Position numbers and translations under genes: made by a program | From: JBLHHI01 sp047614125 | GTDB taxonomy: Bacteria; Bacteroidota; Bacteroidia; NS11-12g; UBA9320 | Assembly: GCA_047614125.1 (NCBI GenBank) | Contig: JBLHHI010000077.1 | Coordinates: 1-15,800, forward strand | Length of the DNA: 15,800 nt | Reading direction: 5' to 3' | In this document: positions 1 through 5,682 of the stretch, piece after piece | How the letters are laid out: each line of letters starts with the position of its first letter | Position numbering within the stretch: position 1 is the stretch's first letter | The notes under the pieces: model-generated | Databases searched by the model: none | Told to the model about the DNA's origin: nothing | What the model saw: only the letters and a program-made list of their open reading frames with translations

Positions 1-57
1 TTTGAGTTCTTCGCTGTAACGACGAACTGGACGAAGTTGCTTCTTTTTCTGTGACAT
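1..57 (-). CDS. Transposase, N-terminal fragment (IS3-like OrfA, cut by window edge)
   Basis: Minus-strand ATG at 57 opens a frame that runs off the left edge after 19 residues, beginning MSQKKKQLRPVRRYSEELK. A lysine/arginine-rich start leading into RRYSEELK is typical of the first helix of the helix-turn-helix domain in IS3-type OrfA proteins, which bind the element ends and are joined to the DDE catalytic OrfB by frameshifting. Only the start is visible, so activity and the OrfB partner cannot be judged. The start lies about 50 bp inside the inferred IS end, the expected distance. Confidence 0.6.
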   Translation of the reverse strand, partial: MSQKKKQLRPVRRYSEELK

Positions 58-109
58 TTTTCTAAGTTTAAAAACTCTAAAATGTGACAACTTTTTTCAG
101 TCTTAGTCA
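1..109 (-). mobile_element. End of an IS3-family-like insertion sequence, truncated by the window edge
   Basis: Read on the minus strand, the element begins at base 109 with TGACTAAGACTGAAAAAAG, a terminus of the TG...CA type used by IS3-family elements, followed after about 50 bases by the transposase start at 57. The boundary is sharp: base 110 onward is a near-exact copy of 793-1029, whereas 1-109 has no counterpart there, so 109/110 is the insertion junction. The rest of the element and the target-site duplication lie left of the window. The IS3 assignment rests on the end sequence and 19 residues of the first open reading frame. Another HTH-transposase family is possible. Confidence 0.7.
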
Positions 110-346
110 GGATCCCAAGTCGATAATGAAGTTTGGTTTGATTCATTCCCGATGAATAAACCGATACAACTTGAATATCGGAATTATTCAGGTGATAAAA
201 ATATTGTTCATAGGGTAAACAAATCATTGCCGCTAAATTTTGACCAAGAAAGGAAGAGATTTATAAATTTGCAACCAATTTATACGCATTTTACAATAAC
301 TGGAGACCCAATAATAGATGAGTTAACGGTACAGTTGAAACAGTGA
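110..346 (+). pseudogene. 3' remnant of a lipoprotein gene, cut by the IS insertion
   Basis: The frame GSQVDNEVWFDSF... from 110 to the TGA at 344-346 encodes the last 78 residues of a protein almost identical to the C-terminus of the next gene. Bases 110-346 align without gaps to 793-1029. I count about 10 mismatches, clustered near 231-238, at one site near 306, and in the last 18 bases; the first ~120 bases are identical. The 5' part of the gene is absent because the IS end abuts base 110. A short ORF could restart at the Met codon at 152, but it would lack the signal peptide and most of the domain, so this is treated as a broken gene. Its stop overlaps the GTG start of the following copy (GTGA), suggesting the two were tandem, translationally coupled paralogues before the insertion. 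Confidence 0.8.
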
Positions 347-1029
347 AAACGGCGGCTCACATATTCGTTGTTATTTTAACGATGCTAGCACTTTCGAGCT
401 GCCGCCCGCCCGATGAAGTAGTACCACCTCAACCCAACAAAACGGTATATATCATACAAGGTAAAATAATGAACGGCACTACTCAAGAACCCAAATACCC
501 GGGCATGGAGCTGGACTTGGTTGTACAATATGTAGATATTTTTGATTCGGAACGGGAGGTACTGGGCACGTGCCAAATACAAAAGGATGGCAGCTTTTTT
601 GTGGAATACACGCACAGTAAGTTGCTCGAAAATGCATCAGCCAAGTTAAACTTGCAGTCATCGTTTTATTCGAGCCCCTTATTTGCCAAAAACAAAAATG
701 TGGATACGGTAATTTACGAATCGAGTAGGGGTATAATTCGCATTAATTTAATCCCAACAGGGTATTCAGTTATTGACACTTTATATGTTGCTGGATCCCA
801 AGTCGATAATGAAGTTTGGTTTGATTCATTCCCGATGAATAAACCGATACAACTTGAATATCGGAATTATTCAGGTGATAAAAATATTGTTCATAGGGTA
901 AACAAATCATTGCTGGCAAATTTTGACCAAGAAAGGAAGAGATTTATAAATTTGCAACCAATTTATACGCATTTTACAATAACTGGAGATCCAATAATAG
1001 ATGAGTTAACGGTGCAACTCAAACCATGA
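343..1029 (+). CDS. Hypothetical lipoprotein, intact member of a tandem pair
   Basis: 228-residue protein of unknown function. It starts with GTG at 343, overlapping the stop of the upstream copy by four bases. No other start would preserve the signal sequence MKTAAHIFVVILTMLALSSC, which is a lipoprotein signal peptide with lipobox LSSC and lipidated Cys20, so export to the cell envelope is expected. The mature part starts with a Pro-rich linker (RPPDEVVPPQP). The rest is short alternating hydrophobic stretches (TVYIIQGKI, DLVVQYV, GIIRINLI) that suggest a beta-sandwich fold, but I recognise no named family. The last 79 codons (793-1029) are duplicated at 110-346. The high similarity of only this segment fits recent tandem duplication or gene conversion. 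Confidence 0.8.
   Translation: MKTAAHIFVVILTMLALSSCRPPDEVVPPQPNKTVYIIQGKIMNGTTQEPKYPGMELDLVVQYVDIFDSEREVLGTCQIQKDGSFFVEYTHSKLLENASAKLNLQSSFYSSPLFAKNKNVDTVIYESSRGIIRINLIPTGYSVIDTLYVAGSQVDNEVWFDSFPMNKPIQLEYRNYSGDKNIVHRVNKSLLANFDQERKRFINLQPIYTHFTITGDPIIDELTVQLKP
793..1029 (+). repeat. Second copy of a 237-bp direct repeat (partner 110-346)
   Basis: This segment, inside the lipoprotein gene, is the partner of 110-346 at an offset of 683 bases. The match begins exactly at the IS junction (GGATCCC at 110 and 793) and ends at the two stop codons. The final six codons diverge most while still encoding nearly the same residues (VQLKQ versus VQLKP). The repeat could recombine to delete 683 bp and leave one hybrid gene. 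Confidence 0.85.
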
Positions 1030-1093
1030 AAATATTTTAATTTACGATTTAAATATGCATAAGGCGCTATTTTTCAGGATTTTGTGTGGTTTT

Positions 1094-1317
1094 TGACCCT
1101 GAAGGGGTCATATCTTGCAGATACGGGTTTATTGATTATCCGACCCTGACGGGGTCGCATATTTTAAGGTCAAATTAATAAATGCGAAGCATCAAATTTT
1201 AATTTCTGACCATTAAGAGGCATGTCTTTTTGATTGCAATTATATAAGATGCGACCCTTTCAGGGTCGGGATTGTCTTTCGATTCATGTTCTGCAAGATG
1301 CGACCCTTTCAGGGTCG
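1094..1317. repeat. Four REP-like palindromes in two inverted pairs (REPIN-like cluster)
   Basis: Four 17-bp imperfect palindromes share a GACCC/GGGTC stem and a 5-nt loop: TGACCC-TGAAG-GGGTCA at 1094-1110, CGACCC-TGACG-GGGTCG at 1141-1157, and CGACCC-TTTCA-GGGTCG at 1252-1268 and 1301-1317. Flanking words give orientation. ATCTTGCAG follows the first, and its reverse complement CTGCAAGAT precedes the fourth. The first two units are therefore inverted relative to the last two, with unit spacings of 47 and 49 bp. The third and fourth share about 32 bases (AGATGCGACCC...GATTGTCTT). This resembles REP/BIME elements mobilised in trans by REP-associated tyrosine transposases; none is in the window. 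The rest of the 1030-1353 gap shows no further gene. Confidence 0.75.
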
Positions 1318-1353
1318 GGATTGTCTTGATTGATGAAAAATTGATCGGGAGTT

Positions 1354-1527
1354 TTAGGAGGCGTTCCGAATTTTAAGAAGCTTCTCACGTTTGCGCTTAC
1401 TTCTCACACCTTCATACAGGAAAGGACAATGTAGACAACCATTTCCACAACAACTTCCTTGCTTGCGCAAGTAGCTGGCAGTCATAACCATAAGTCCATC
1501 TTTGTTGAAATAGTAATCGCTGCTCAT
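1354..1527 (-). CDS. Small cysteine-rich protein, DUF5522-like
   Basis: 57-residue minus-strand ORF from ATG at 1527 to TAA at 1354-1356; an in-frame TGA lies seven codons upstream of the ATG, fixing the start. The protein reads MSSDYYFNKDGLMVMTASYL, then RKQGSCCGNGCLHCPFLYEG, then a basic tail. The pattern YYxxxGLMVxTxxYLxxxGxCCGxGCxHCPF is what I know from the short DUF5522 proteins of Bacteroidota and other phyla. The CCxxxCxxC cluster (C26, C27, C31, C34) suggests metal binding, but no function is established to my knowledge. It is a free-standing gene between two repeat patches. The nearest upstream gene on this strand is the K+ channel about 300 bp away, so it is probably transcribed alone. 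Confidence 0.75.
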   Translation of the reverse strand: MSSDYYFNKDGLMVMTASYLRKQGSCCGNGCLHCPFLYEGVRSKRKREKLLKIRNAS

Positions 1528-1588
1528 TCCAAGATTTGGAGTAAATCATTTAGGTGTACAAAGGTATAACGATGGTGGGTTTAAATGG

Positions 1589-1653
1589 TTTTGGAGTTTC
1601 TGGTTTATGATTTTGGAGTTTCTGGTTTATGGTTTTGAGTTTATGGTTTATGG
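1589..1653. repeat. Degenerate tandem repeat, three units of about 22 bp
   Basis: Three consecutive units built on TTTTGGAGTTTCTGGTTTAT occur at 1589-1610, 1611-1632 and 1633-1653. The first two are identical except for the last base. The third is shorter by one base and diverged (TTTTGAGTTTATGGTTTATGG). They lie in the roughly 300-bp gap between the DUF5522-like gene and the end of the K+ channel gene. I see no coding potential there; short ORFs in this gap lack any protein-like character. Confidence 0.75.
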
Positions 1654-1712
1654 TTGAATTTTGATCCATTTGCTAAATAAATGGACCATATTGAGCTTGA
1701 ACCTGAAATAAC

Positions 1713-1729
1713 CCTGAAACGAGTTCAGG
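1713..1729. repeat. Short REP-like hairpin CCTGAA-N5-TTCAGG
   Basis: CCTGAA at 1713-1718 and TTCAGG at 1724-1729 form a perfect 6-bp stem with loop ACGAG, followed by ATGACC. The core (CCTGAAACGAGTTCAGGATG) belongs to a type of dispersed palindrome I recognise from many bacterial genomes, usually found in convergent or downstream intergenic spaces. It lies about 105 bp downstream of the K+ channel stop and could act as a transcription end, but it has no U-tract on either strand. Confidence 0.5.
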
Positions 1730-1835
1730 ATGACCAATCAGGTTGACGATTCTTATGTGAACTTATGTGTTTCTCTTGCGACAATAAACTCCTTAAGTGC
1801 TCTTATGTGGTTAAAAAAAATGAAATTGAATTTCT

Positions 1836-2672
1836 TCAATCTTCGTTCACAACTCCGGTACCGCAAAGCTTACAGAACTTGGCATCGTGATCGTTGTTTT
1901 TATTACCGCAATTTGGACAAGTCAGTTTATTCTTTCGTTGTGTGGCATATTCCACCGTAATTATTCCTGTTGGAACGGTAATAACCGCATAGCCCAGCAT
2001 CATTAGCGCAGAGCTCAGAACTTGACCCAAAACGGTTTGCGGTGTTATATCCCCATATCCAACCGTTGTAATGGTTACAATGGCCCAATAAATGCCGCGC
2101 GGAATGCTGTGAAAGCCGTTTTCGGGACCTTCCAAAATGAACATAACCGTACCCATTACAATTACAACGCTCAAGATAACGCCAAAGAAAACTATGATTT
2201 TAGCACTGCTCGATTTAATAGCCTTTCCTAAGCCTGCGGCCTCCCGTGAAAAACTTGTTAAACGTAAGATTCTAAATACTCTCAACAAACGCAAGGATCT
2301 GATAATGAGCAAGTAATGCGTTCCTTCCACAAACAGACTCATATACGTTGGAATAATGCTGAGCAAGTCGATGATGCCCCAAAAACTTAAAATATACGAT
2401 CGCGGTTTTTCCGAAACGTAGATGCGTAAGATGTATTCAATGCTAAAAACGATGGTAAAAAACCATTCGAGCGAAATAAAAAGGGTGGCGTATTTATTGC
2501 TTAAGCTGTCAACGCTGCTAATTATTACCGTAAATACACTAATGAGAATTGCCCAAAGTAAGATGATGTCGAAGAGTCTCGCATCTTTAGTTTCGGCAAA
2601 AAATATGATTTCATGCCACTTCTCCTTGGTGCTTAAATGGTGCTTGTCGAGCGTACGGATTTCTTTAGCCAT
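1836..2672 (-). CDS. Voltage-gated potassium channel with C-terminal zinc ribbon
   Basis: 278-residue inner-membrane ion channel of the six-helix Kv type. A 33-residue cytoplasmic start is followed by S1 (~34-52), S2 (~63-84) and S3 (~93-111). S4 is around 120-139, with arginines every third residue (R125, R128, R131, R134, R137), the voltage-sensor signature. S5 is ~157-180, then a pore loop with K+ selectivity filter TTVGYGD (202-208), and S6 is ~215-240. After S6 there is a short tail CPNCGN...KFCKLCG (C252, C255, C267, C270), a zinc-ribbon-like motif instead of the RCK/TrkA-N domain of many prokaryotic K+ channels. It lies 34 bp downstream of the barrel-protein gene on the same strand and probably shares its transcript. 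The K+ channel call is secure; voltage gating and metal binding are inferred from motifs. Confidence 0.93.
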   Translation of the reverse strand: MAKEIRTLDKHHLSTKEKWHEIIFFAETKDARLFDIILLWAILISVFTVIISSVDSLSNKYATLFISLEWFFTIVFSIEYILRIYVSEKPRSYILSFWGIIDLLSIIPTYMSLFVEGTHYLLIIRSLRLLRVFRILRLTSFSREAAGLGKAIKSSSAKIIVFFGVILSVVIVMGTVMFILEGPENGFHSIPRGIYWAIVTITTVGYGDITPQTVLGQVLSSALMMLGYAVITVPTGIITVEYATQRKNKLTCPNCGNKNNDHDAKFCKLCGTGVVNED

Positions 2673-2706
2673 TTTAGATATTGTGCGGAACCAAACTCTT
2701 CATGTG

Positions 2707-3501
2707 TTACGATTCAATCAAAAAATATCGGAAGCCAAAGGTAAGTTGTAATTCATTTCCTTTGGTAGAAATTTTGTTAGTTATTGGCTCAAAATCAGCA
2801 AACTTATGTGTAATCAGCATATTATTGGCACCCGAAATACCGTATCGATACGTTGCTAAGATGTTTACCATAAGGTTCGAATTAACGCGGTATTGAACCC
2901 CTGCATTTAAATTCAACATCATCATTTTACCTCTGATTTCGTTTTTGAAAATGCTGTATTCCACGTAGCCTTCACTTACATCGGCTGGATTAACGGGCTC
3001 AGCAATAGATCGATACGCCTCCGTTAGTCCAAGTTTTTGTTTTCCTAAAAAGGTTAATCCAGTACCGTAGGTTAGGTAAATTGGAACCGGAAACATGTGC
3101 TTTTTAACTTCATAGATTCGTCGATAGTTGATGGGAATTACAAAGCTTGTAAAAGTATTAACCGGTGTGTTATCAAAATATCGAGCTCCATTGGCACCTA
3201 TAATATCGAAGTTTGCTCGAAAGTTGGATTTATATAAACCCGTTTCCAACCATACATTCGAGTCGAGCTTTAATCCAAACACCAATCCAAATACCCCGGC
3301 AACATCATTGTGAATACGTAAGTTGGGCTGATAACTCGGTGATCCACCAACGGCGGCTTGAGAATAATAATCCACTTTAGGGCCTAGATCGAGTCCGAAA
3401 TACGCCGTACTCTGAGCCTTTGGGTTAAGCCCAACGGCAATTAACCCAACCAGTATTGCGCTCCGAAGTAGGGATGTTTTTGAAAACTTCATTCCAACCA
3501 T
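2707..3501 (-). CDS. Outer-membrane beta-barrel protein (PorT/OmpA-barrel-like)
   Basis: 264 residues if started at the ATG at 3501, which overlaps the rnhB stop by one base (TAATG); an equally good start is Met4 at 3492. A signal peptide (SLLRSAILVGLIAVGLNPKAQS) ends near residue 31. The mature protein is made of amphipathic alternating strands (YFGLDLGPKVDYY, VWLETGLYKSNF, YLTYGTGLTFLG, MMLNLNAGVQYRV, MVNILATYRYG) and ends LQLTFGFRYFLIES. This layout is typical of Bacteroidota PorT/outer-membrane beta-barrel family proteins with about 8-10 strands. Ligand and role are unknown. The overlap with rnhB indicates translational coupling, and the gene lies upstream of the K+ channel gene in the same run. 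Confidence 0.8.
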   Translation of the reverse strand: MVGMKFSKTSLLRSAILVGLIAVGLNPKAQSTAYFGLDLGPKVDYYSQAAVGGSPSYQPNLRIHNDVAGVFGLVFGLKLDSNVWLETGLYKSNFRANFDIIGANGARYFDNTPVNTFTSFVIPINYRRIYEVKKHMFPVPIYLTYGTGLTFLGKQKLGLTEAYRSIAEPVNPADVSEGYVEYSIFKNEIRGKMMMLNLNAGVQYRVNSNLMVNILATYRYGISGANNMLITHKFADFEPITNKISTKGNELQLTFGFRYFLIES

Positions 3502-4094
3502 TAATCCGTTTGGGTTTTAGGAAGCAAGGCAAAGCTTGTTCGATGATGTTCGCACGATCCATATTTAATGATGGCGGCACGATGAACGGTGGTTGGATAG
3601 CCTTTGTTTTTATTCCACTGGTAATGAGGCAATTGTAGATGGAGCTTGCTCATATATTCATCTCGGTGTGTTTTGGCTAAGATGGAAGCCGCTGCAATAT
3701 TCATGAGTTTCCCATCGCCTTTAATTACCGTTTGATGTGGGATGTTGCTGTAGGCTTTAAACCGATTTCCATCCACCGCAATAAATTCTGGATGTTTGGT
3801 CAATTGATCCAGCGCTCGATGCATGGCCAAGATGGACGCATTTAATATGTTTATTTCATCAATTTCCTTTTCCCAAACCATTGCAACTGCCCACGAAAGA
3901 GCTCGAGCTTCAATTTCAATTCGCAGTTGATCACGAACTTTATGAGCGAGTTGTTTGGAATCATTGAGCTTAGGAAGTTTAAAGTTCTTTGGAAGAATTA
4001 CTGCAGCGGCACAAACTGGTCCAGCCAAACACCCCCGACCTGCCTCATCACATCCGGCTTCCAGAAGTTGTTTTTGATAACTTAATTGAAGCAT
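3501..4094 (-). CDS. rnhB: Ribonuclease HII
   Basis: 197-residue RNase HII, which cuts RNA in RNA-DNA hybrids and starts removal of misincorporated ribonucleotides. Start chosen at ATG 4094 (MLQLSYQKQLLEAGCDEAGRG); an in-frame TTG lies two codons upstream but would overlap the -7 box. Counted from 4094, the metal-binding residues are D16 and E17 in CDEAGRG, D108 in AVDGNR and D127 in IKGDG, matching the spacing of the E. coli enzyme (D16, E17, D108, D126). Other family blocks are GPVCAAAVIL, LNDSKQL, the ASILAK..RD motif and the late NKGYPT segment. Length is normal. Its stop overlaps the start of the barrel-protein gene (TAATG), so the two are probably co-transcribed. Confidence 0.97.
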   Translation of the reverse strand: MLQLSYQKQLLEAGCDEAGRGCLAGPVCAAAVILPKNFKLPKLNDSKQLAHKVRDQLRIEIEARALSWAVAMVWEKEIDEINILNASILAMHRALDQLTKHPEFIAVDGNRFKAYSNIPHQTVIKGDGKLMNIAAASILAKTHRDEYMSKLHLQLPHYQWNKNKGYPTTVHRAAIIKYGSCEHHRTSFALLPKTQTD

Positions 4095-4097
4095 GAG

Positions 4098-4105
4098 CAA
4101 AAATA
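4098..4105 (-). promoter_or_regulatory. Candidate -7 box of rnhB (TATTTTTG)
   Basis: On the minus strand, TATTTTTG fits the Bacteroidota -7 consensus TAnnTTTG and ends three bases before the chosen ATG at 4094. Transcription from it would start at or next to the start codon, giving a leaderless or near-leaderless mRNA. No good -33 TTTG was seen at the expected 18-20 bp upstream, so confidence is limited. Confidence 0.4.
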
Positions 4106-4165
4106 AGATGCTAAAGGGCGGAAATAAAATATTAGTTTCAGCATTTCACCAACGGCGTTTTTTGT

Positions 4166-4195
4166 TTTGAGAGCGGTAAATCTGCCGTATGTTTG
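4166..4195 (+). promoter_or_regulatory. Candidate promoter of the methyltransferase gene (TTTG-N18-TATGTTTG)
   Basis: TTTG at 4166-4169 and TATGTTTG at 4188-4195 are separated by 18 bp, close to the Bacteroidota sigma-ABfr pattern of a TTTG -33 box and TAnnTTTG -7 box. The predicted transcription start lies about at 4200-4202, directly in front of the ATG at 4203. This argues against the upstream in-frame TTG at 4167, which lies inside the promoter. Confidence 0.55.
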
Positions 4196-4202
4196 CATCT
4201 TT

Positions 4203-4931
4203 ATGCAGCAATACAGAAAAATCCTGTACCAAAATTATTACGGAACGCATTCAGGCAAGGCAAACAGTGCGGAGCAAAAGGCTCATTTTAAGCAACAAAG
4301 CCGCTATTTTGTTCGAGAATTTGGCCACCTTCTTCCATCCAATAAATCGGCATCTGTTTTAGACATTGGATGCGGAACGGGTTCTTTGCTGGTGGGATTA
4401 AAAGGCATTGGATACACGCACCTTCGAGGAATTGACTTAAGCCCAGAACAAGTAAAAATGGGACACGGCTTTGGCGCAGATATGATTGAAGAGGCCTCGG
4501 CCGAAGATGTATTGAAAGAAGGCCGAAAATACGACGTAATTTTTGCGGTTGATTTAATAGAGCATCTCAGCAAAGATGAGCTGGTTGATTTTTTAGCACT
4601 CATTAAAACGGCTCTAAATCCAAACGGTAGGGTAATTTTTCGAACCCCCAACATGGATGCACCGCTCACGTCTGTTTTTGCCTTTGCCGATTTTACCCAC
4701 GAGGTGTTTTTGAACAAATCCAGTGCAAAACAAATAATGCTTAGCACGGGTTATTCGGAGGTTGAAATACTAGAAGGGGTGATGTTTATTGAAAATCCAC
4801 TAAAGGAAATACTTCGAAAAATAGCCTGGACCTTTGTGAAACTGGCATGTAAGCTTTCATTGTATGCCACTGCTCGAACTTGGCATGAGGTGGTTTTTAC
4901 TCCCAACTTAGTAATTGTTGCAAAGCCCTAG
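4203..4931 (+). CDS. Class I SAM-dependent methyltransferase
   Basis: 242 residues from ATG 4203 (MQQYRKILYQNYY). The first ~45 residues contain NYYGTHSGKAN and a helix linking to the catalytic fold. Motif I VLDIGCGTGSLL (52-63) is the S-adenosylmethionine-binding glycine loop, followed by the acidic end of strand 2 (GIDLSPEQV, D78), a motif near EEASAEDVL, and strand 4 DVIFAVDLIEHL (111-122). LNPNGRVIFRTPN (138-150) is the usual late block of Methyltransf_11/23 proteins. A C-terminal helix-rich part (200-225) may lie on the membrane. The substrate is not evident; relatives often act in lipid or surface-polysaccharide pathways. Divergent from rnhB, and convergent with the FtsE-like gene with three bases between stops. 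Confidence 0.9.
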   Translation: MQQYRKILYQNYYGTHSGKANSAEQKAHFKQQSRYFVREFGHLLPSNKSASVLDIGCGTGSLLVGLKGIGYTHLRGIDLSPEQVKMGHGFGADMIEEASAEDVLKEGRKYDVIFAVDLIEHLSKDELVDFLALIKTALNPNGRVIFRTPNMDAPLTSVFAFADFTHEVFLNKSSAKQIMLSTGYSEVEILEGVMFIENPLKEILRKIAWTFVKLACKLSLYATARTWHEVVFTPNLVIVAKP

Positions 4932-4946
4932 TAATTAAGTAATTAC
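4931..4946. terminator. Palindrome between convergent genes
   Basis: GTAATTA-AG-TAATTAC is a perfect 7-bp inverted repeat with a 2-base centre. It begins at the last base of the methyltransferase stop and covers the stop of the opposite-strand FtsE-like gene. The plus-strand continuation GTTTGTTTTTG is T-rich, so it could end plus-strand transcription. The stem is pure A/T apart from its outer pair, so it is a weak hairpin. Confidence 0.35.
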
Positions 4947-5621
4947 GTTTGTTTTTGTAACGAGTTGATCGGAACACTCGTAAATGGTGCCCGGAAATTT
5001 ATTCAAGATTCTATGATCGTGTGTGGCCATAAAAACGGCGGTTCCGGAATCACAGATGTCGTGCAAAAGCTTCATTATATCATCCGAAACATCGGGGTCC
5101 AAATTCCCGGTTGGCTCATCCGCCAAAATAATAAGTGGATCATTTAGTAAGGCTCGAGCTACAACAATGCGTTGTTGTTCGCCACCAGACAACTGATGTG
5201 GGAAATCATCAATTTTTTTAGCCAGAGAAACGCGCTCCAATACATTGGTAATTCGGAGCTGAATTTGGCGCTCATCTTTCCATCCGGTTGCACCCAAAAC
5301 AAAGGCAAGATTGTCGCGAACACTTCGGTCTGTTAAGAGTTGAAAATCTTGAAATACAATTCCAATTTTTCTACGGAGAAAGGGTATTTCTTTTTCTTTT
5401 AAGGAGTGTAAGTCAACATCCGAAATTCGACCCTTTCCTTCCAACAAAGGCAAGGCGCCATATAGGGTTTTGAGTAAACTGGTCTTTCCGCTCCCTGTTT
5501 TGCCAATTAAATACGAAAATTCAGCTTTTCGAATCGACAGCGAGACATCCTTCAACACCAAGCTTTCATTTTGCTGAAATATAAAAGCGTTGGTAAATTC
5601 GATTACGACTTCTTCCGACAT
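4935..5621 (-). CDS. ftsE: ABC transporter ATP-binding protein, FtsE-like
   Basis: 228-residue ABC ATPase of the FtsE/LolD/MacB class. Walker A GKTGSGKT is at 40-47, Q-loop at Q91 (VFQDFQLL), signature LSGGEQQR at 144-151, Walker B LIILADEP with E169, D-loop at NLDP, and switch His at H201 (ATHDH). The VFQDFQLL, TDRSVRDN and ADEPTGNLD segments match FtsE, which pairs with FtsX in the divisome and controls peptidoglycan hydrolases. Length is right for FtsE. No ftsX is adjacent; in Bacteroidota the two are often apart, so the name rests on sequence pattern and LolD-like proteins are the main alternative. The gene lies 61 bp after pirin on the same strand and may also be read from the -7 box just upstream. 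Confidence 0.85.
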   Translation of the reverse strand: MSEEVVIEFTNAFIFQQNESLVLKDVSLSIRKAEFSYLIGKTGSGKTSLLKTLYGALPLLEGKGRISDVDLHSLKEKEIPFLRRKIGIVFQDFQLLTDRSVRDNLAFVLGATGWKDERQIQLRITNVLERVSLAKKIDDFPHQLSGGEQQRIVVARALLNDPLIILADEPTGNLDPDVSDDIMKLLHDICDSGTAVFMATHDHRILNKFPGTIYECSDQLVTKTNVIT

Positions 5622-5625
5622 AATT

Positions 5626-5633
5626 CAAAATTA
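5626..5633 (-). promoter_or_regulatory. Candidate -7 box in front of the FtsE-like gene (TAATTTTG)
   Basis: The minus-strand sequence TAATTTTG matches TAnnTTTG and ends four bases before the ATG at 5621. It would give a nearly leaderless transcript independent of the pirin gene. I found no clear -33 element at the usual distance. Confidence 0.35.
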
Positions 5634-5682
5634 CACAAGCAAGTCAGCAATTGCCTTGAAACTTATCCGCAGTGAACTAAAA

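Noticed and set aside
1094..1317. CRISPR array from regularly spaced repeats
   Set aside because: Only four short palindromes occur, in mixed orientation and with unlike loops; flanking words are also repeated. This fits REP-type elements, not direct repeats with unique spacers.
1730..1960. 76-residue plus-strand ORF before the channel end
   Set aside because: It starts in repeat-like sequence and runs antisense into the zinc-ribbon codons of the channel; no protein features.
2422..2896. Plus-strand ORFs across the channel and barrel genes
   Set aside because: They are shadows of two well-supported minus-strand genes.
4304..4747. 147-residue minus-strand ORF inside the methyltransferase
   Set aside because: It lies entirely opposite the conserved SAM-binding motifs and has no domain signal.
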